Part shown: piece after piece, positions 58,793-64,000 of the stretch
How the letters are laid out: each line of letters begins with the position of its first letter
How positions within the stretch are numbered: position 1 is the stretch's first letter
Assembly: GCF_003931875.1 (NCBI RefSeq)
Contig: NZ_CP034245.1
Location: 372,001 to 436,000 of the forward strand
DNA length: 64,000 nt
Direction of reading: 5' to 3'
Source: Microbacterium sp. 10M-3C3
GTDB taxonomy: Bacteria > Actinomycetota > Actinomycetes > Actinomycetales > Microbacteriaceae
The notes under the pieces: generated by a model
Seen by the model: only the letters and a program-made list of their open reading frames with translations
Told to the model about the DNA's origin: nothing
The model's database searches: none
Position numbers and translations under genes: made by a program

Positions 58793-59489
58793 GCTCGTCG
58801 ACGTCCGGGCGTTCTACGGGCGCGTGCAGGTGCTCGACGGTGTGTCGCTGAGCGTCCCCGAGGGCGGCGCCGTCGGCATCCTCGGGGCGAACGGGGCCGG
58901 GAAGACCACGACGCTGCGCGCGGTGTCGGGCACCGTGCGCTCGGCCGGCACGATCCGCTTCGAGGGTCGCGAGCTGCGGGGGCTCCGGCCGGACCAGGTC
59001 GCAGGCCTGGGCATTGCGCACGTGCCGGAAGGGCGCGGCACGCTCGCCGACCTCACCGTGCGCGAGAACCTCCGCGTGGGCGCCTACAAGCGCAAGGACG
59101 GCAAGGCGGTGGCGCGCGACATCGACTACTGCCTCGACCTCTTCCCGCAGCTGAAGGACCGCATCCGCTCCGCCGGCTCCGCCCTCTCCGGCGGGGAGCA
59201 GCAGATGCTCGCCATCGCGCGCGCCATCATGTCGGCGCCACGCCTGCTGCTGCTGGACGAAGCCTCCCTCGGGCTCGCTCCGGGCACCGCGAAGACCGTC
59301 TACCAGGCCATCGGGCGCCTGCGGAAGGAGTCCGGCATCGCCATGGTCGTGGTCGAGCAGAACGCCAACCTCGCCTTCACCCTCGTCGACAGCGCGACCG
59401 TGCTCGAGACCGGCCGGAGCGTCCTGACGGGGAGCACCGCCGAGCTGCGCGGCATGGACGAGATCCGCCGCGCCTACCTGGGGGGCTGA
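58779..59489 (+). CDS. Branched-chain-type ABC ATPase (LivF-like)
   Basis: A 236-residue LivF ATPase: Walker A GANGAGKTT, signature SALSGGEQQMLAIARAIM, Walker B LLLLDEASLGL. LivF and LivG form the energy-giving pair. The gene is two bases from LivH, so the genes are translated as a unit. Confidence 0.93.
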   Translation: MTLLELVDVRAFYGRVQVLDGVSLSVPEGGAVGILGANGAGKTTTLRAVSGTVRSAGTIRFEGRELRGLRPDQVAGLGIAHVPEGRGTLADLTVRENLRVGAYKRKDGKAVARDIDYCLDLFPQLKDRIRSAGSALSGGEQQMLAIARAIMSAPRLLLLDEASLGLAPGTAKTVYQAIGRLRKESGIAMVVVEQNANLAFTLVDSATVLETGRSVLTGSTAELRGMDEIRRAYLGG

Positions 59490-59491
59490 GG

Positions 59492-60373
59492 ATGGGGACG
59501 TTCATCCAGCTGATCGTCGACGGGCTGTCGACCGGCTCGGTCTACGCGGCGCTGGCCCTCGCCATCGTCCTGGTCAACCAGGCGACAGGGCTCATCAACT
59601 TCGCGCAGGGCGGCATGGCGGTGCTCTCGGCATACATCGCGTGGGCCCTGAACGGCGTCGGCCTGCCCCTCATCGTCGCGATCGTGGCCGCCGTCGCGAT
59701 CTCCTTCGTCCTGGGGGCGGTGATAGAGCGCTTCCTCGTGCGGCGGTTCGAGCGCGGCGACCCCGACACCGCCGTCGTCGTGACCGTGGGCCTGCTGACC
59801 CTCATCACGGGCGTCTGCGCGTGGATCTGGACCTACAACAACCGGCAGTTCCCGTCGCTGTTCCCCCTCGACACCGTCTCGATCGCGGGGGCGGTCGTGA
59901 GCCTTCGCTCGCTCGGCACCATCGTGGTCATCGTCGTCATCATGCTGGTGCTTCAGGCGCTGTTCCTCGGCACGAAGCTCGGGCTCGCGCTACGCGCGGT
60001 CGCCGTGAACCCCGCATCCGCGGCGTTCTCGGGCATCCCGGTCGGCCGCCACCTCATGATCGGCTGGGGCCTGGCGGCGTCGCTGGGCGCCGTCGCCGGC
60101 GTGCTCGTCGCGCCGCAGCTCACGCTCACCCCCGGGATGATGGACTCGGCGCTCGTGTACGCGCTCGCGGCCGTCATCCTCGGGGGGCTCACGAGCCCGC
60201 TCGGCGTGGTCGTGGCCGCGTGGCTCATCGGGGTGCTCGAGAACCTCGCCGCGGTCTACGTGCCCTTCATCGGCCACGACCTGAAGATCGCGGTGCCCTT
60301 CATCCTCATCTTCGTCGTGCTCATCATCCGGCCGCAGGGCCTGTTCGGTCGCCGATCGGTGGTGCGCGTATGA
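59492..60373 (+). CDS. Branched-chain-type ABC permease (LivH-like)
   Basis: A 293-residue permease with about eight membrane helices. MGTFIQLIVDGLSTGSVYAALALAIVLVNQATGLINFAQG is the classic LivH opening, and NPASAAFSGIPVGRHLMIGWGLAASLGAVAG carries the ATPase contact. It overlaps LivM by 4 bases. Confidence 0.93.
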   Translation: MGTFIQLIVDGLSTGSVYAALALAIVLVNQATGLINFAQGGMAVLSAYIAWALNGVGLPLIVAIVAAVAISFVLGAVIERFLVRRFERGDPDTAVVVTVGLLTLITGVCAWIWTYNNRQFPSLFPLDTVSIAGAVVSLRSLGTIVVIVVIMLVLQALFLGTKLGLALRAVAVNPASAAFSGIPVGRHLMIGWGLAASLGAVAGVLVAPQLTLTPGMMDSALVYALAAVILGGLTSPLGVVVAAWLIGVLENLAAVYVPFIGHDLKIAVPFILIFVVLIIRPQGLFGRRSVVRV

Positions 60374-61416
60374 CCGCTCCCGCCGCCCCGGCCACGCCGC
60401 TCATGCAGCGGCGGTGGGTCGTGTGGGCCGTCGCCGCCATCGTCGTGGTGGTCCTCGCCGTGCTGCCCCTGGTCCTCCCCGAGTTCGCGAACCAGACCCT
60501 CGCGCGTGTCGGCGTGTTCGCCGTGGCGGTGCTGGGGCTCAACGTCGTCATGGGCTACACCGGCCAGGTCTCGCTCGGGCAGATCTTCTTCGTCGGGCTG
60601 GGCGCCTACGTCACCGCCTTCGGCGTCAACGCCGACTGGAACATCGTGCTCGTCTTCGCGCTCGCGTGCCTAATCCCGGCCGTGGCGGGTCTGCTCGTCG
60701 CGCTCGCCGCCGCGCGCCTCGGCGGTCTCGCGATCGCGATGGTGACGATCGCGCTGCCGATCGTGGGCGTGCCGCTGGCCAAGCGCCTCTCCGACCTCAC
60801 CGGCGGCTCGCAGGGCACCTCGGCGCGCTTCTCGGATGCGCCGGAATGGTCGGGCCTGTACGACGACCAGTGGCAGCTGTACCTCGTGATCCTCATCGGC
60901 GGCATCACGTTCCTCCTCACGCGCAACCTCGTGCGCGGCAAGTACGGGCGCGCGTTCGCGATCGTCAAGGGCAACCAGGCCGTCGCCGCCTCGATGGGCG
61001 TCTCGCCCTACCGGTACAAGGTGCTCGCCTTCACGATCGCCTCGCTCATCGGCGGCGTGAGCGGATTCCTCTACATGGTCGTGATCCAGTACACCTCGCC
61101 CGAGACGCTCTCCTTCGGCCACTCGATCGAGCTGCTGGCGGCCATGGTCATCGGCGGCGCCGGCAGCATCGTCGGCTCGATCCTCGGCGGTGCGTGGTAC
61201 GTGCTCGTGCCGCAGATCACCAACATCATCGACCCCAACATCACGGCGGTGCTGCAGGGCGCGATCCTCCTGATCGTGCTGTTCATCCTGCCGGGCGGCC
61301 TCGTGTCGCTGCCGCGGCTGTTCCGTCGTCGCCGAGCGGCCGCGCCGCGGGCGGGCGCCGCATCCGACGCGCCGGACGTTCCCATCGAGACACCGAGAGA
61401 GAGGCACCAATCATGA
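60370..61416 (+). CDS. Branched-chain-type ABC permease (LivM-like)
   Basis: A 348-residue permease. The first helix (VVWAVAAIVVVVLAVLPLVLP), the GYTGQVSLGQIFFVGLGAY block and the NQAVAASMGVSPYRYKVLAF contact segment are typical of LivM. The tail is rich in Ala, Arg and Pro. It pairs with LivH and overlaps the binding-protein gene by 4 bases. Confidence 0.93.
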   Translation: MTAPAAPATPLMQRRWVVWAVAAIVVVVLAVLPLVLPEFANQTLARVGVFAVAVLGLNVVMGYTGQVSLGQIFFVGLGAYVTAFGVNADWNIVLVFALACLIPAVAGLLVALAAARLGGLAIAMVTIALPIVGVPLAKRLSDLTGGSQGTSARFSDAPEWSGLYDDQWQLYLVILIGGITFLLTRNLVRGKYGRAFAIVKGNQAVAASMGVSPYRYKVLAFTIASLIGGVSGFLYMVVIQYTSPETLSFGHSIELLAAMVIGGAGSIVGSILGGAWYVLVPQITNIIDPNITAVLQGAILLIVLFILPGGLVSLPRLFRRRRAAAPRAGAASDAPDVPIETPRERHQS

Positions 61417-62678
61417 GCACGAATCGCAGGATGCGGCGCGCCGCGGCGGTCGTGGCCGGGATCGGCATCGTCGCCGTCCTCGCCGCCGGGTGTGCACGCG
61501 GAGGCGGCGGCGGAGACCGCAGCGACGACGGGGGAGCCGCCGCGAGCCCGGGCATCGACGACACATCGATCACGCTGGGCATCACGACGCCGCTGAGCGG
61601 TGCGACCGCCGGCCCCGGCACGTGCACGGTGGCGGGCATCACGGCCTACTTCGGCGCGAAGAACGCCGCGGGCGGGGTCGAGTTCGGCGACGGGAAGACC
61701 CGCGAGGTCAAGATCGAGGCGCTCGACGACGAGTACGACCCGCAGAAGGCCAAGTCCAACTACGACCAGCTCAAGAGCAGCGTCTTCGCCATGACGGCGG
61801 GCCTCGGCACCCCGACCAACCGCGCGTGGCGGGAGGCGGCGACCGCCGACGAGGTGCCGCAGGCACTCATCATGACCGGCGACCCGATCTTCTCGTCCGT
61901 CGAGGAGAGCCCGTGGTCGCTCGGCTTCGTGCCGATCTACCAGAACGAGGGTCAGGCGTTCGGCGAGCTGCTGGCATCGTCGGGCGATGAGCACAAGGTC
62001 GCGATCCTGTCGCAGAACGACGACTACGGCGAGGGCTACGTCGAGGGCTTCAAGAAGGGCATCGAGGGCGCCGACAACATCCAGATCGTCAAGGAGCTCA
62101 CGTACGAGTCGACCGACACGTCCGTCGACGCCCAGCTGACCGAGCTCGCCGGCTCCGGCGCCGACGTGTTCTTCGACGCGATGTCGATCACGCCCCTCGT
62201 GATCTCGTCGCTGCAGAAGGCGCAGGAGCTCGGCTGGCTGCCGTCGTGGTTCCTGCCGTCCAACACGTCGAGCCCCACGGCGATCCTCGAGCCCGGCGGC
62301 GCCGCGGCCTTCCCCGGCGTCTACACGGTCGCCTTCGCGCAGTCCGCGTCGGCGCCGACCTTCGCCGAGAGCGAGGCCGGCTCGACCTTCCTGTCCGACC
62401 TCAAGCAGTACGGGAACTACCCCGACACCCCGGCCTTCCCGCACTGCGTGTGGTCGTACCAGGTCGGCGCGACGCTGGACCAGGTGTTCCAGAAGATGAC
62501 CGAGCCCACGCGCGAGGACTTCATGAAGCAGCTGCGATCGGTCTCCGGCTACACCGCGCCGCTCATGCTCGACGGCTCGAGCGTCGACACGACGCAGGAC
62601 GGGCAGCCGGCGGTCTCGACCGTGCAGGTGCAGAAGTACAACGGCAAGGGCTACGCGCCGGCCGAGAGCTGGGGCTGA
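61413..62678 (+). CDS. Branched-chain-type ABC substrate-binding lipoprotein
   Basis: A 421-residue periplasmic-binding-protein-like lipoprotein. The signal has Arg residues, a hydrophobic core and lipobox LAAGC with the acylated Cys at 27. A Gly-rich linker follows, then the family-6 (HAAT) fold beginning TSITLGITTPLSGATAG. Ligand type is not clear from sequence; aromatic acids are a reasonable guess because such importers serve benzoate and related compounds elsewhere. It is the last gene of the operon and is followed by a large hairpin. Confidence 0.92.
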   Translation: MSTNRRMRRAAAVVAGIGIVAVLAAGCARGGGGGDRSDDGGAAASPGIDDTSITLGITTPLSGATAGPGTCTVAGITAYFGAKNAAGGVEFGDGKTREVKIEALDDEYDPQKAKSNYDQLKSSVFAMTAGLGTPTNRAWREAATADEVPQALIMTGDPIFSSVEESPWSLGFVPIYQNEGQAFGELLASSGDEHKVAILSQNDDYGEGYVEGFKKGIEGADNIQIVKELTYESTDTSVDAQLTELAGSGADVFFDAMSITPLVISSLQKAQELGWLPSWFLPSNTSSPTAILEPGGAAAFPGVYTVAFAQSASAPTFAESEAGSTFLSDLKQYGNYPDTPAFPHCVWSYQVGATLDQVFQKMTEPTREDFMKQLRSVSGYTAPLMLDGSSVDTTQDGQPAVSTVQVQKYNGKGYAPAESWG

Positions 62679-62682
62679 TCCC

Positions 62683-62727
62683 GCGCGGAATGGGGTGGCG
62701 CCCGCGGGGCGTCACCCCATTCCGCGC
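62683..62727. terminator. Long bidirectional hairpin between the importer operon and gntR
   Basis: An inverted repeat pairs 62683-62702 with 62708-62727 over 20 base pairs with a single G-T wobble and a five-base loop. It contains the last codons of the gntR gene on the other strand. No T-tract follows, but the stem is very stable. It can end transcription coming from both sides. Confidence 0.75.
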
Positions 62728-63371
62728 AGCACCTCGACGATGCCCGATAGGTGGTCGCGCGTCGCCCGCTCCGCCGCATCCGGATCTTGTGCGAGAACCG
62801 CGTCGATGATCGCGACGTGCTCGGGGGCCGACTGCGCAGCCCGCCCCGGCGCGAAGGCGAGGCGGAACTGGTGCCGCGCCGACTGGGCGTGGAGGCGCTC
62901 GAGGAGCGTCGACGCGGTGCCGTGCCCGCTGTACGCGCGCAGCAGCCGGTCGAGCTCCTGGTTGGCGCGCGAGTACGACACGAGGTCGCCGGCCGCCGCG
63001 GTCCGCTCGATCTCCGCCCGCAGGGCGGCGAGCGTCGCGGCGCCCTCGGGCGTGAGGTTCTCGGCGGCCTTCCGCGCCACGAGGGTCTCCAGTCCGATGC
63101 GCACCTCGACGATCTCCACGGCCTCCTCGACCGTGATGGCCCGCACACGCGCGCCGCGGTTGGGGAGTCGCTCGACGAGCCCCTCTCCGGCGAGGTTCAT
63201 GAGGGCCGTCCGCACCGCCGCACGCGACGCGTCGTAGCGCTCGCTGAGGTCGGCCTCGATGAGGCGCTGATGCGGCGCGAACTCCGCCGCGAGGATCGCC
63301 TCCCGGATGCGCTGGGTGAGATCCGGTCGCGCGGTGTCGTCGATGTCGGCCACCGCCGTCGCATCCGTCAT
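62712..63371 (-). CDS. GntR family regulator (FadR/FCD type)
   Basis: A 219-residue FCD-type GntR regulator. The winged helix (residues about 18-72) includes RLIEADLSERYDASRAAVRTALMNLAGEGLVERLPNRGARV. The C-terminal helical FCD domain has the metal-binding His residues (AYSGHG, ARHQFRL, ATRDHLSGI). ATG 63371 is the start; the operator at 63442-63453 lies upstream and between it and the divergent aldehyde dehydrogenase gene. It is the best candidate to bind the three shared operators, as VanR-like GntR proteins do. Confidence 0.85.
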   Translation of the reverse strand: MTDATAVADIDDTARPDLTQRIREAILAAEFAPHQRLIEADLSERYDASRAAVRTALMNLAGEGLVERLPNRGARVRAITVEEAVEIVEVRIGLETLVARKAAENLTPEGAATLAALRAEIERTAAAGDLVSYSRANQELDRLLRAYSGHGTASTLLERLHAQSARHQFRLAFAPGRAAQSAPEHVAIIDAVLAQDPDAAERATRDHLSGIVEVLRGMG

Positions 63372-63441
63372 GGCTCGCTCCTCGCCGTCGTCGGTCCGAC
63401 GATAGCGCCCGCCGGACATCTCCGCCGAAATCCGCGCGCAA

Positions 63442-63453
63442 ATCGTCGACAAT
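63442..63453. promoter_or_regulatory. GntR-type operator between gntR and the aldehyde dehydrogenase gene
   Basis: ATCGT-CG-ACAAT matches the other two sites (full form CAAATCGTCGACAATC). It sits between the divergent gntR and aldehyde dehydrogenase genes, so the regulator would control itself and the enzyme gene. Confidence 0.7.
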
Positions 63454-63525
63454 CTTGGCTCGCGATCTTGATCCGGGGACGACGGGGGAGGACCCTGGAG
63501 GCACTGTTCACAGAGAGGTGACCAC

Positions 63526-64000
63526 ATGACCGACACGATGCCCGGCGTCGCCGTGCGCACGGGACTGTTCATCGGGGGCGAGGAGCGCTTCACCGACCGC
63601 GTTCTGACGGTGGCCGACCCCGCTCGCCCCGGAGCCGTCGTAGGAGAGGCCGCATCCGCGTCGCCGGAGGATGTCGCGGACGCCGTCGCCGCCGCGAAGG
63701 CCGCCTACCCGGCCTGGGCCGCGCTGAGCGCGCAGGAGCGCGCGGCCCGAATGGCCGAGGCGATCGCGGGAATCGCCGACGAGCGCGACACGGATGCCGC
63801 GGTGCTCTCGCAGGAGAACGGCAAGGTGCGCTTCGAGGCGTGGGTCGACGCCCTCGTCTTCGAGCTGCGTTGGAACCTCGCGCTCATGCTCGCCGACCAG
63901 GTCGACGCCACCGCCACGCTGCCGCCGGTGCCCGGTGCGATCCCCGTGACGACGGAGGTGGCGTATCAGCCGCTCGGCGTCGTGACCGTCATCGTGCCCT
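63526..64000 (+). CDS. NAD-dependent aldehyde dehydrogenase, N-terminal part (truncated by window)
   Basis: Translation from ATG 63526 gives 158 residues of a typical aldehyde dehydrogenase: LFIGGEERFTDR, TVADPARPGAVVGEAASAS, AAKAAYPAWAALSAQERAARM and the start of YQPLGVVTVIVP, where the cofactor site begins. The catalytic Cys and Glu lie beyond the window. Its place next to the shared operator suggests oxidation of an aromatic aldehyde such as vanillin or syringaldehyde to the acid. GAGAGG at 63512-63517 may be its ribosome binding site. Confidence 0.85.
   Translation, partial: MTDTMPGVAVRTGLFIGGEERFTDRVLTVADPARPGAVVGEAASASPEDVADAVAAAKAAYPAWAALSAQERAARMAEAIAGIADERDTDAAVLSQENGKVRFEAWVDALVFELRWNLALMLADQVDATATLPPVPGAIPVTTEVAYQPLGVVTVIVP

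Overview
The window is about 70 percent GC, with genes packed tightly through ATGA and GTGA overlaps. It carries families typical of Microbacteriaceae: a DUF7882 protein, a DUF222/HNH (13E12-type) relic, and several probably leaderless GTG starts. It reads as the chromosome of a high-GC actinobacterium, most likely Microbacterium or a close relative. I saw no rRNA, tRNA, CRISPR array or insertion sequence, and no gene-free stretch exceeds about 300 bases.

Region 1 (1-10567, + strand) is a run of ten overlapping genes for the baseplate end of a phage-tail-like or contractile injection machine: a hub/spike protein, a gp25-like wedge, a baseplate-J protein, a large baseplate protein, a fibre-like protein and small partners. 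It continues off the left edge. No capsid, terminase or integrase is visible. Region 2 (10584-14378) holds small accessory genes, including an NAD(P)-binding protein/MarR/NmrA operon with a perfect 8+1+8 inverted repeat at its promoter.

Region 3 (14555-27985) is a sulfur island. MalY and MetY overlap. After 273 bases comes a tight nine-gene operon: sulfurtransferase, two flavin-type oxygenases, a complete peptide-class ABC importer, a ketopantoate-reductase homologue and a GlcD-type FAD oxidase. Next comes a close homologue of rifampicin monooxygenase (rox), preceded by a sequence matching the rifamycin-associated element. An amylosucrase and a frameshifted DUF222/HNH gene follow.

Region 4 (33316-41910) is a galactoside system: a LacI repressor diverges from a GH42 beta-galactosidase, a sugar ABC importer and a GH36 alpha-galactosidase, with two matching operators between. 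Then come an AraC/phytanoyl-CoA dioxygenase pair, a YCII/ECF sigma pair and a TetR/FUSC exporter pair.

Region 5 (47265-64000) is the most interesting: an apparent actinobacterial pathway for methoxylated lignin aromatics. It encodes a close homologue of LigM (tetrahydrofolate-dependent vanillate/3-O-methylgallate O-demethylase) and two diverged paralogues. It also encodes GalB-, GalC- and GalD-like enzymes that turn the gallate ring-fission product into pyruvate and oxaloacetate, and a VOC-fold extradiol dioxygenase where a LigAB-type enzyme would be expected. A branched-chain-type ABC importer, an aldehyde dehydrogenase, a MetE-like methyltransferase (possible methyl sink), and IclR and GntR regulators complete it. 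Three divergent promoter regions share the motif CAAAT(T/C)GTNNACAATC (one copy has an extra A), which suggests one GntR regulon. Functions are inferred from sequence recall and context, not from database searches.
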